From NCBI GenBank assembly GCA_051453625.1, contig JBOZIK010000001.1:204124786-204188785 (forward strand): DNA of 64,000 nucleotides. Reading direction: 5' to 3'. The position numbers were made by a program, and so were the translations under genes. Under the pieces are notes generated by a model. The model worked only from the letters and a program-made list of their open reading frames with translations. It was not told the DNA's origin and ran no database searches. The stretch comes from Welwitschia mirabilis. Its lineage: Eukaryota > Gnetophyta > Gnetopsida > Welwitschiales. Shown in pieces: positions 1 to 10,619 of this stretch (positions within the stretch are counted from its first letter, which is position 1; every line of letters begins with the position of its first letter).

Positions 1-1035
1 TTTTAGGTAAGAAATGAACTTATACATCATAGATTTATGATCAAAGAGGTCCAAGGATACTACTGTGTGAAATTCATTAGAATCTAGGTAAGTTAACCTA
101 AGACATCTACAAAAGTAAAGACGTCTACAAAATTCAAGATGTCTTGGATCAAAGTTCATGTTAATTAAAATCAAGAATACATAACTAGAGCATAGACATT
201 AGCTATCTGCTACACGGTGATCACATACTCAAACGACTGCCTTCCAAGCTTAAACAGCTAGATCTTCCCATAATTATAAAGCATCAAAGTTAAAAATTAA
301 AGAATAACTTTTTATCCCTTCATTAAATTAATCAAACTTATAGATCTTAAAAGAATAAGTAAAGGAAACCTCTCATAAAGAAATTAAAAGATTCAACAGC
401 AAGGAGCTAGCATTGTTTCATTTCATGGATTTGGATCTTCATTGCAATCATATCCTTCATTTATACTTGTGATAACAATAAAAACTTCAAAGATCTTAAA
501 GTCTTCATCAAAGCAAATCTAGGCTTGTTGTTGTATTGCATTTTAGTTATTCATTATAAAATATCTTATTATTGAATATTATTGTAAAGTCCATTTCTTG
601 AATGTTAAATACATTATAAGGTAATCCTTGTAGAAGTGTTCATTGATTATTGTGATTTTAGGTAATTTTTAAATGTGAGGTTATTGGTTAGCTAGAAAAC
701 CATTATTTCCTTATGAAAGAGAGAGTGCTACCATGCGAGGAGACTCTCATTATTATAAAGATTCATGGTATGCCTATGAAGACCACTATTCCATTGAGGG
801 AAGAGAGTGCTATCTTGCAAGGAGACTCTCACTTGTTATAAGATTGGTAGTATGCCAAAAAACCATTATTTTTTGTATGTTAAGAATATCTAAAGGTGTG
901 AGTAGAAGCTTACCTCTATATGTAGATGTACCTAGGTTGGAAAACCATATTATTTGATAAGATTATCTATTGTACACTTTCATTCTATTATTTGGTTTAA
1001 ATTTTTATTTGCTAAAACTCATTCACCTATTTACT
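1..1035 (+). repeat. Copia LTR, plus orientation, truncated at both ends
   Basis: This stretch matches the reverse complement of about 3470-2620. Shared landmarks in the same order are the block ending in tttatgatca near position 30, AGACATCT/AGACGTCT motifs at 100-150, the tgctatcttgcaagg block near 810, and the end of homology near 1030. It is therefore an LTR of the same family as 2596-3873 but facing the other way. The left part lies outside the window, and the last tens of bases with the primer site are missing because minus-strand gag sequence starts at about 1040. Within it, 720-870 holds a diverged direct repeat of a gagagtgctaNcNtgcNagg block. The reading frame at 733-957 is part of this LTR and not a gene. 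Confidence 0.75.
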
Positions 1036-1039
1036 ATGA

Positions 1040-2546
1040 GTTGAAATTGATGCTTAACTCCACATTGTCCAAGCATGATGTTTAGAATCTCCTTCCCTTG
1101 GATAAAATTCTCATTGACTTTTTTCAAATCAAATAGTTCCTATCTAACATGCTATAATTCATACATTAGTTTACTAATGTTAGCTTTAAGAGTTGGGTTT
1201 TTAGATAATAACCTATTGTAAGAACCTATTGAAAGAACCTCTTTTTTATTCATAAGCTAATTCATAAAAATGAAATCATTTTTTCATTTTAGCACATACC
1301 TTTTATAGCTTAATGAATTCTTTAGAAATTAAATCAAACTTATCTTGAAGTTTCATAATTATTTTAACTTACTGTCTGATTCAAATTCTTCTTTTCTTTC
1401 ATCATTTTCTTTTTGAATATGTATAATGGCCATGTGGGATGGATGAGCTTTTTGTAATTGAATGTTTCTACTTTAGTTGCATCTTCATCATCATCACATC
1501 CTATGAAAAAGAATTTCTTCTTCTTTGGTTCTTTTTTTATGATTTTCACTGCAATCTATTAAAGCTAGAACACTTTGAGGATCTATGTCCTCATGATCCA
1601 CAAACTCAACATTCTAATTTGAAAATATCTAACTTGAATAAAGTGAAGAGCTACTAGAAGTTTTACCTTTAGACTTACCTCTAGCTTGAAACTAGATGGT
1701 TTATGATAATCCTCCTTTCTTTTGTTCTTTTATGAGATAAGCATTTTGATTTATTCTATGATAAGTGCAAGTAGTTCTTCCACATCATCCTCAGAGTTAT
1801 CTCCATTTGATCCTTCTTTTATTTTTTCTTTAGAAGCTTGTCTTATATTTTTACTAGCTTTAAGAGTAATAGGTTTCTCTTTCAAAGCATTATCTTAAAT
1901 AAGATACATCTTGTAAGCCATTAGAGCACTTTGTAATTCTTCAATCTTCATTGAGTTAAAGTCTTTTAGTTCTTTCATGGCTATTGTTTTGGGCTTGTAT
2001 TTTAGAGTTAAATATCTAACAACCTTTTATATTACCTTGGCCTTTGGAATATTTTCACTAATATCATATATAGCATTCACTATGTTAGAGACTCTTGTGA
2101 AGTATTCATGTACTCTTTTTCCATTATTCATCTTCATCTTTTCAAACTGATTAGTCTAAATAAGAAGTTTCGATTACTTGACAATAAAGATTCCTTCGTA
2201 TTTTTTGACTAGAATGTTCCATGTTTCTTAAGTAGTTTTGCATCTAGCTATTATGTTAATCTCTTCCATTATAAAGACTAAGTAGAGAGCATTTTTTTAC
2301 TTTTAAGTTGTACATGAAAGCTATCTTTTATTTATCTTTTAAGTCCCTTCTAGGTTTGATATGTGTAATGGAGTTTTTTGGACCATCTATCATGGTTTGT
2401 ATAGGTTTAAAGTATCCATATTCAATTCTTTATTATAGGTTTCAAGTATCCATATTCAATTCTTTGTTAAACTTGAAATTCATAAGACTATAAGTATACT
2501 TGCATCCTCAAAAGAGTAGAGATTTGATGAATGACATCCCTTCCAT
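1040..2546 (-). pseudogene. Copia gag fragment (UBN2-type) with C-terminal coiled-coil region
   Basis: Read on the minus strand from the ATG at 2546, which follows the LTR and primer site. The start resembles the usual Copia gag opening (MEGMSFIKSLLF, then GCKYTYS). The middle (about 2200-1900) carries the UBN2-type core, including VHEYFTRVSNIVNAI and MKIEELQSALMAYKM, which in complete elements forms the capsid. At 1364-1549 there is a Lys-rich and Asp-rich linker (KKKKFFFIGCDDDED). At about 1130-1060 a segment reading NENFIQGKEILNIMLGQCG matches the helical region that follows the zinc knuckle in Sirevirus-like gag proteins. Frameshifts and stops are frequent. No protease, integrase or RT follows; the fragment runs into the oppositely oriented LTR. 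Its role would have been particle assembly; it cannot be functional now. Confidence 0.8.
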
Positions 2547-2583
2547 GGTTCACTTAAGGATGCTACTACTTTGTATAAGTATA

Positions 2584-2595
2584 AACCTTATACCA
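2584..2595 (-). other. Copia primer binding site, initiator-Met tRNA type (degraded)
   Basis: On the minus strand the sequence TGGTATAAGGTT lies directly after the LTR and 40-50 bases before the gag ATG. It agrees with the plant initiator-Met primer site TGGTATCAGAGC in its first six bases and in part of the rest. Position makes the call; the match alone would be weak. Confidence 0.55.
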
Positions 2596-3873
2596 CTTAA
2601 GAATCATTATACTCAGAGGAAATGGTTGAATTATGTCTACCAAAAATAAGTTTCAGTGAAAAAGAATTAAACTCTACACAATAAAGGTGTTATCAGATTA
2701 ACATGGTTCCCAACATGGGTATGTTTACATGTCGAGAGTAGCTTTTTCTCATAACTTTAAATATCATTAACCTATAAAATAATGGTTTTAGAGCACTACC
2801 CATCTTACATACAACTGATATACACCTTGCAAGATAGTACTTTCTTTTCCTCAAGGAGTTATATAATAAGATAGAAATATGCTTACAAGCACTTATATAA
2901 GTACACCTATATAAGTGCTATCTTGTAATTTTAAAACCCTAGAAAGGGATCTTAAGAATAAGAGTATAAATGGACTACAATATGTGTATTCAAAAATATA
3001 ATATTTCTTACAACTTAAGTACTAATACATAATAATAACAGAAAAAATAATAAACCTGAAAAGATATCACTTTGATGAAATACTTACATTCTTATTTATT
3101 ATTTTCATACACAACTATCACAGATTAGAGTTATAAAGCTATTGTAAAAGGAAATAATTAATAAATGAATTCATAGATAATCCTTTTCAAAAAAGTAGTA
3201 GAAAGATTTATGTGTAGTAGTAATGAATTTAACTACTGTGTCACAAATAGAAATGACTAGGTTTTGGTTATTTAATGGCTATTTAATTCTATAAATTTTC
3301 AGGATAGACATATTCAAAATAGTAGACATCTCTTATTAAGAAGACGTCTTCATCCTAAAAGATGTCTTTGACTAGATTACGTAGATTTTAATAAAACTTG
3401 AGTTGCTATATCTATGACTCTTGATGATCATAAATTCAAGATGTAAAAACTTACTTGCTTCCTAAAATGTAAATAATTTATCAAAGTATAATTTATCTCT
3501 GCTACCTCTTCTGATTTAGTATAGATGTCTTTAACTCTATAGATTTCTTCAAGAGTTAAAGCAGTATAGACCTTTTTAATTGTGATAGACGTTTTTGCTT
3601 TGTCTTAGATCCTTAGTTCAGTATAGACATCTTTGATATTATAGACATCTTTTTCTATGATGAAGTCTAGTTCAGCATATATATATTTAATATGATAGAT
3701 GTCTTTTTCATAGACATCTTCACATGTGCAAACGTCTTTAATTAGTTGTGTTTAACATTCATGAAAATTGAGCTAAGCCTTTATGTAATATGAACTTGGG
3801 ATATTGAATTGGATTGATCCTTTTTGGTATTTGATATTCTCCAATTTGACTTGCATACATAATAAACACAGTT
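2596..3873 (-). repeat. Copia LTR, minus orientation, 5' LTR of the gag at 1040-2546
   Basis: Facing left, this LTR ends at the primer site at 2595 and begins at roughly 3873, where homology to the RT of the neighbouring element stops. It is a diverged inverted copy of 1-1035. The outer part (about 3320-3740) contains around a dozen spaced AGACATCT/AGACGTCT/AGATGTCT motifs. The start on the minus strand (TGTGTTTATTATG) is my best estimate because no target-site duplication was found. It interrupts the Copia pol that reaches 3900, so this insertion is younger than that element. Confidence 0.7.
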
Positions 3874-3899
3874 GATTTGACAAGTGAAATCATTAAAGA

Positions 3900-4620
3900 T
3901 AGAATTATACTAATACACCTACATCCTGATAGTTTTATAGCCTAAATATAATGATAGCCAAGTAACTAATCAGTTTAGTATACCATGCTTTAGAGCTTAT
4001 TTTAGCTCATATAATAACTTAATTAGTTTGCATACTTTCTCTTATTTACCTTTCACTTCAAAACTGCTAGATCACATCATATATGTTTTTTTCTCTAAGA
4101 TCTTCATTAAGAATGATAGTCTTAATTTCTAACTCATGCATCTTATATTTATTTTGAGTTACTATGGAAATCATAGTTATGATAATACCCCATTTATCTA
4201 ATTCTGTGAATGCTTCACTATAGTTCAATCCTTTTATTTTACATAGGCCTACTATAATAACCATAGCTTTATTTATTTCAAGGATATTATCTATTTTATA
4301 TTTATTACAAAAAATCCATTTATTATATAATGTAGTTTGACCTAATGAAAGATAAACCAACTCCCATGAATCCTTTTTCACAAGTGCATTACATTTTTCT
4401 TTCATGACTTGAACCTAGCGATAATGAATAATGGTGTTCTTGAAAGAGGTTGGTCCATCATCAATTGTGAGATGAATCTCATCATCATTAAAAGATGTAT
4501 AATAGCTTTGTTTAATTTCACTTTTTCCCTTTTATATAATAAACATCTTGTGAAGTGGATTTTAACTAAGTGCTTCATTTTCATATTTGGGAAAAATCAA
4601 CATTCTCTCTAGGACAATTG
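3900..4620 (-). pseudogene. Copia reverse transcriptase (RVT_2) fragment
   Basis: The open stretch 4405-4067 on the minus strand starts MKEKCNALVKKDSWELVYL and continues with NKWIFCNKYKID, GLNYSEAFTELDKW and YKMHELEIKTIILNEDL. These follow the order of the N-terminal half of Copia RT: the W-E-L-V start, the K-W-V/I-x-K-Y-K block, the Y-x-E-A/T-F block and the D-V-K-N-A-F-L-type block. After a break the next segment gives AWYTKLISYL, the region just before the YVDD motif. The active-site motif itself is not present because the copy is cut near 3900 by the LTR at 2596-3873. It continues the pol that starts further right on the same strand. Confidence 0.85.
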
Positions 4621-4639
4621 AATAAGTTGCTACTAGAAC

Positions 4640-6290
4640 CATGTTCATATGTATAAAACATTTGAAAAAGCTCAATTTATCTAGGTTATATAATTATATC
4701 AGATAAAAACAAATAAAAATTACAACTAGTTCACATATTCCCCCCTCCTTCCTCTTCAACCATAGGATATTAAACATCCAAAATTTTCATAGGATGAGAG
4801 AAAGGATGTAAGTGGGAACAATTAAGTTGAAATGAATTCTGTGAGGTTTAAGGGAAAAAACCATTATAAAATAAGATGATCTTACAATGATTAAGAATAT
4901 ACATGTGATATCCTTTCTATCTGATTAGATATCTCATGAAAATGTTGAGATGAACATATGCACCAGGCTTTTTATAATGTTCAATAAGGATATAGACCTA
5001 GCACTTACATCTAAATAGATGAAATCAATTTAGAGTAGTCTTATATCCATTCAAATTTTTAGTAAGGAATGTATCCTTTTTAAAAGCACATTTAATATGA
5101 TTATTAAGATATATTGTAAAATTAACAACTTTACTCCACAAGTAAGATTTAAATTCATTGAAGTATATCATTAAATGTGTCATAACCAAAATGGTTGGAT
5201 TTAACCATCTAGTGATGCCATTCTATTGAGCTATTTTTAGGCATGTCTTTAAATGATGAATTCTTTCCAAAGCAAGAATTACTTAACTTTAGTTAATGTA
5301 TATTCTTCACTTTTGTTAAAATGGAAACCTTTAATTTTATTACTAGCTTTCTTTTTTACTTCTACTTTAAAGATATTAAAAAACTCAAAGCATATTGGAT
5401 TCCATTAAATTACATCTAAGCCCTATGTAAAAAAATATGTATGAAGGATATGAAGTAACTATTACCTTATAGTGTAGGAACTGATAGAAGGCCATAGAGA
5501 TCGCTGTGAATGAGCAAAGGCCTTTGATTAGTATGCTAGTTTTTGGAAGAAAAGCATTATTATATTGCTTTATCCATTATACATGTTTTTCATTAATGAA
5601 AATTATGTGGCATGGAAGGTGGGAGTAGATGTTCATTTTCACATATCATACTTAATGAACAAGGATTGGGATAATTCAAACAAGCATTCCACAAAAGTCA
5701 CGGGTAAATTTCTTTGTGTAAAACATGATATATTATTTCACTCATTCCAACACTACCTTGAAGATCAATCATTTTTCTATTTAAACCCTTCATGAGAAGA
5801 TTTTGAGAAGTATTAAAAATGTTAATGAAATCCTTTGTCATAGGTATAGAGTACTCTTCTTTAATCAATTTGAAAGAAGAGAGAATATATAACCTGAAAC
5901 AAGGGACATACAAAACATGAAATAGTTCTTGATGGGGGAGAGAAGGCACTTGAAAAGTAATTGTACTATAACCTTTCATAAGAACTAGAGTTCAGTCATT
6001 GAAATAACCATGCCTATATGACACATACCTAATTTATCCAGTAGTTAGAATATAAGATTTATATAAGGTATATTTTCACTCATACACATAAAAGCATGAA
6101 TTTTAAACATGGAATTGTATCTATAACATTCAACATTATCTAGAGAATCAAATTCATCAGCAACTTTGTTTACCTTAGGAGTAGCTTTTATTTTGTTCTA
6201 AGAGATCTAATAATAATTTGTTATGTGATCTTCTCTTTTACATTATAAATAATGATATGTATTCTATGTTAAAATATTATTAGTTTGATG
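4640..6290 (-). pseudogene. Copia protease, pre-integrase and integrase region, heavily decayed
   Basis: Minus strand, upstream of the RT fragment. The clearest part is the open stretch 5979-5698 (93 codons), with FHVLYVPCFRLYILSSFKLI and then LQGSVGMSEIIYHVL. This fits the segment running from the end of the aspartic protease (L-x-x-V-L-Y-V-P-x-x-x-x-N-L-I-S) into the gag-pre-integrase domain. Further downstream I can follow scattered integrase-like residues, including a degraded pre-integrase zinc-binding segment near 5650-5560 and, near 5200-5000, a decayed version of the region where complete copies encode the CIFLGY-type segment. The catalytic D-D-E residues cannot be assigned because of frameshifts. 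The lineage looks like a Tork/Tnt1-type Copia, but that rests on general resemblance only. Confidence 0.65.
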
Positions 6291-7110
6291 TGGTTTCTTC
6301 TTAAGATAAGACTAATGAAGTTAAGGAGGTGTATTTCTTGCTGTTTTTAAGAGATTTACCCTTGTCATGATGTTTAATATTAGATAGCTATTTGATTAAA
6401 TACTATTTATTGGAACATGATCCATTATGAGAATGTAATACTTTGAATGTATCTTTATATGAGGTGGCAGTGACAAATTTGGATTACACTTTAGTGAATA
6501 TAAGATCCTTACTAAGTGTATTAAAGTTTACCTATGGTGGTTACCTACTATCATGTAGTAACATAATGTAGCTTCGTAAAGATAGATCCTCCAAAAAAAC
6601 ATCTAACTGAGTTAATATATTATATGTGAATTGGGTTCAAAATTGATTTTAAAATTTAATTTAATAATCTTCACCTTCATATTAGTCACCTGTGTAATCA
6701 ACTATCATATCTTTCCATTCTTATAATGTAAGCTATTCATTCTGATGATGAGATTTATAAGCTCCAAATTATTCTTTAAATAAAATGTATTCCACAATAT
6801 GATAAAGTTGTTGTAGTTGTTCTTACTATGATCTATCGAATTCTTATGTAATGAAGCTAGTGATTTTCTCATAATTTTTATTAACTTACTTTTGAAAGAC
6901 TTCCAAGCATATTCTTCCTTTGGAGAGGAATATGCATTTTTTCAAAAATGTTAGTATCTCATAGATATGAAATATTCATGCTAATCTTTTCAACTCTAAT
7001 CATCTCATAGAGTAATTTTAATGTTATCATAATTTTAGTTTTCAAAACTAGTGTACAAGAGTCTTACAACAATTGAAACTTGTCCTTAAATGTTTTCATA
7101 GTTGAAGTCA
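6290..7110 (-). pseudogene. Probable Copia gag remnant of the same element
   Basis: On the minus strand this lies where gag should be relative to the pol at 3900-6290. Near 6640-6500 a readable stretch (LEDLSLRSYIMLLHDS, then VNFNTLSKDLIFTKV) resembles the gag segment preceding the zinc knuckle in Tork-like Copia elements, and a Ser/Lys-rich stretch follows. No intact CCHC knuckle is visible. The assignment depends mostly on position and orientation. No 5' LTR for this element can be recognised before the Athila LTR begins at 7419, so its 5' end is missing. Confidence 0.4.
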
Positions 7111-7418
7111 TCAAAAGACGAGATGACACATTATAAGGTACGATCATTTTTTAAGGGGATCTTGCTTACATCCATAACTGAACAATGAATCTATCCTTCA
7201 TACAAAGAGCACTTGTTAACTTAAAAAGAAAAAGTAATAAGATAAAACTAAAATGATATACTTGATTTGACTAAGGATTTTGTGGACATCTACAAGTTCA
7301 AATGATCTATCCAAAACATAATAGCATAACAACAAGTCAAAATAGAGTCACAATAGCTATGAATAGTAACTTAGAAAGGGATCTTGCTCATACCTATAAA
7401 TCAAATGATTTATCTAAT

Positions 7419-10400
7419 TGAGTACTCCTAAATTTTTTATGAAATAAGATATTACTAGTTAAAATTTTGCATTACTTGTTAAACTATAATACTACAATTA
7501 GAGGAATTTTTGTTCTTTATAGATGACAAGGATCTCAGATACTCAATGAGCTCAAAATAATTCATTATGATCTAGTTTGATGATATTCATGATGATCATG
7601 ATTAGAAGGTCAAGATTTAGGGTAAAAATGCAGAGCATGAAGGACTACTTTAGCCTATCATTTCTTCGAAAGTTTTATAGTCCCTCTCCCATCATCATAT
7701 TTCATCCACTTGTTGATATGTGATGCAATAACTTCAACTTATTCTGATAATAGATGTATAACACCAGATGACATTAGAACTTTTTTGGACATTAATACCT
7801 TGGAAATTTACATGTTAAAAGCTATAATTTGTACATTCCTAGTTACTTTTAAGTTATATTTGATGTTTTCATGTAATATTATCAAAGCTAACATTAAGTC
7901 AAATTATTTTTTAGAAGTTTGTGTAGTTATTTTCAAATTACATATGGCACTATAGCATCAATTCCATGAGTCCAATAACACTGCAATGTTATGTGTTGGT
8001 TTTGCCTAGTTAAGCATAGATAACATGCAAAAAATCAATGCTCATAATAACTCCTTGATCTAAAACCAATCCAAGTATGCCTGTAAAGACCAACCCTTGC
8101 TTTAGTATCCAAACTCATATGATAATGTTACTATACTGAATTTCTGCCATTTTGATGCTCTTAAGTTGAAGTCAAGTCATTTTCAAGCATTGAAAGGAGA
8201 TTTTATACTAATTCCCTCTCTTATTTGTTTATTTCTAATTTGTCTTCTCTATATATCAGTTTTGAAGCCATCTACATTCTTTATTCTCATTTTTTACTAT
8301 CATACACATTCATTTTTTGCCTTCTACATCCTCTCACATTCCATTTTCCATCACATATACTGGGCTAGTGAAGTGAATATAAATTAGTAGTGCAAGAGGA
8401 GGAAAAGGCATATAATATTATAAGTATTTAGATTGAATACTAATATAAAGAGATATAATTTCATCTATAACCAATGAGTGTTTTTTTTTTTTAAGGTTTC
8501 TATGCTCTTGTTTACTTTATTTATGAATTTTCATCATGCTTTTATTTTTATTTGATTAGGGTTCTTATAACATGCTATATAGTTAGTGCTTAAATTATTA
8601 TGCTTTTTTTTTTTTTTCCGAAGAGATAGTTGATAGGTAATTTTGCACCACACAAATGCCCAGTGGTGCTCGGGCTTACAGAATCTAAGCCATTTATATT
8701 TCCCATCAATAGTGGATAGGTAATTTTGTGTTACACAAATTCCCAGTGACACTGGGCTTTACAGAATCTATTCCATTTGTATTCCATGCCCCTGCTGAGG
8801 TTTGAACTTTGGACCTCTGGGTCCATGTGTCTGTGACCTTACCACACTGTAAGTAATCATTGACAAATTGTTATGCATTTAGTACCTATTATAGCATTCT
8901 ATAATTTTTCATGATTAATTACTATATGTTAAATAAATTATGTATTTTATTCTTCTTCTCTCTTCTGTTCTCCATTCCTCTCATTTCTTCTAGTACATTT
9001 TCTCAATATTTCACTTTTTTTCTTAAGTAAATAATGATGAATTTCCTTTTTTTCCTTTTTAATAGTAGTAGTTTGGTTTCAAATATGTTATTTATTTATT
9101 TATGAAATTAAAATTATCCATTTTTACATAGATTCTTTTCTCTTCTTTCTCCTCTTCTCAAAACCAAAGTAAACTAGTAAATTTCAATTCTTATTTTGAC
9201 TATTACTCTTTTATTTAGATTCCATTGGTTATAAAATTTTGTTAGTAACTTATTTATATAATTTAAAAACTTTCATCTTAAATGAGTCAAGACTTAAACT
9301 TGGCCTGTAAAACTCGATTTTGACCGTTTATAGTTAAAGTTGTAGTTTTATGTAGAAATTTTCTTGAGATAATCTTAGTTTTCTTATTTTTATGTAGCAA
9401 ATTTATTTATCATTATTATTGTATTTTTATGAAGTTAAGATCCTATATTATAGTTGTTTTTAATTACTTTTAGAATATGTAGTCCATATTATCACAAGTT
9501 TTCTAGTTTTTTAATATTCTTGATTAAATTAGGATTCACTATAGTTTTTGTAGATTTTGTCTAGATGATCTATTTCTATTAGTTTTAATCAGTTCTACTT
9601 AATCTTGAATGCTTGATTCTAGAAATCTATTTTAGGATATATTCTAAGTATTTTTAACTTTTTGCAAATTTTAAAGTCTATTGTTTTAAATTCCCCTCTT
9701 CTCTCTTCTCTTTCTTCTTTATTTTTTTTCTCTTTCTTTTGGTTAAAATAGCTTGAAATTGACTAAGTGTTACTTTGATTTAATAGATATTTCTATATTG
9801 ATTATTATTAATTATTTATTGATTTGAAACATAGTTTAGATGTTTCATTTCTTTTATAACTTATTTCATTATAAATTAAAATCTATCATTTAAGTGAAAT
9901 GCATCAAAACTTAGTGAAAACCTTATTTAAGTCAAATGATTTTCTATGTTAATTTGAAAAACAATCTTATTTACTAAGTGCTATTTGATAATTCTAATTT
10001 TTTGTACATTTGGTATAAAATGGAATGATATGTTTGAATTACTTATTTACATCTTTATTATATGATTTTAAGAAATTTAACATTTTGTGTAAAATTATTT
10101 TTTTGTATAAAAGTAACTTTAGTAGATTTAACTTCTTAAACTCTCTTACTTGTTCATATGAGTTATAAATGATCTTTAAAATTATAGTGAATATTTATAA
10201 AAGGTTATTTCTTTTTATTTTATCATATTTTCTTTTTCACATCTCATAAAATTATGATTTTACACATGTAGTCCTTCACAGTAATTTTAGATTATGTGTT
10301 TTAATCACTTGTATGTCACTAAAGAGAATTATTTGTTTTATCATGTAAAGTAATATTTTGATAAGACAATATTAATATTCTCATATGAATTTGTATTATG

Positions 10401-10600
10401 TATTTATTAATTTAACACTCATGTGCTTCAACTATATATACAATTTAACCAAGGAGATTTCTTTATGTTTTAATTAGAACTATTTATATTTGATTTTCTT
10501 TTTCTGAGTTAAATTATTATGTTAAGTGCACATTTGTTTATGAAAAGTCTTAGAGCATGATATCATTATTTTAAAAATTTAATTTTTCTTTTGTTCAACA
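7419..10600 (+). repeat. Athila-like gypsy 5' LTR (about 2.9 kb without its SINE)
   Basis: The same non-coding sequence recurs at 42094-44285 and at 45042-45804 plus 51171-53365, each time beside the same internal sequence. Here the left edge (TGAGTACTCCTAAATTTTTTATG) aligns with the left edge of the third copy at 45042, and the right edge (ttgttcaaca, 10600) is followed after one base by a primer site. That makes it the 5' LTR of the element whose genes start near 10960. It lacks coding capacity; short open frames in it are AT-rich noise. A SINE is inserted at 8604-8864. The left half up to about 7955 is absent from the second copy. Confidence 0.75.
8604..8864 (-). mobile_element. tRNA-derived SINE, copy 1
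   Basis: The element is absent from the two sister LTR copies, so the empty site is known: aaattattatgc (8592-8603) on the left and aaattgttatgc (8865-8876) on the right form a 12-bp target-site duplication with one mismatch. On the minus strand it starts with a tRNA-like head: a box-A-like GTGTGGTAAGGTCAC and a box-B-like AAGTTCAAACC (8799-8809 on plus), the internal RNA polymerase III promoter pair. It ends in a run of A (plus-strand T run at 8604-8617). The body is two related units of about 80 bases, each with a GCCC..GGGC stem. Related copies are at 19031 and 61376. Confidence 0.85.
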
Positions 10601-10601
10601 T

Positions 10602-10619
10602 TACCATCATTGTTAGGGA
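10602..10619 (+). other. Primer binding site of the Athila-like element, decayed
   Basis: The 18 bases taccatcattgttaggga start one base after the LTR end. Compared with the common plant gypsy primer site TGGCGCCGTTGCCGGGGA, every difference but one is C-to-T or G-to-A. The position and the mutation type together support the call. Confidence 0.6.

Noticed and set aside
733-957. Plus-strand frame of 74 codons
   Set aside because: It lies wholly in a Copia LTR with an inverted copy at 2640-2880, where the frame is not kept.
3320-3740. Spaced AGACGTCT motifs as a CRISPR-like array
   Set aside because: Motifs are only eight bases, spacing is irregular, and the genome is a plant nuclear one.
7419-7423. 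Target-site duplication for the Athila-like chain
   Set aside because: The five bases before 7419 (ctaat) do not match those after the blurred right end near 53365.
8780-8864. tRNA gene suggested by box A and box B
   Set aside because: It is the head of a SINE with target-site duplication and poly(A); no cloverleaf with anticodon can be drawn.
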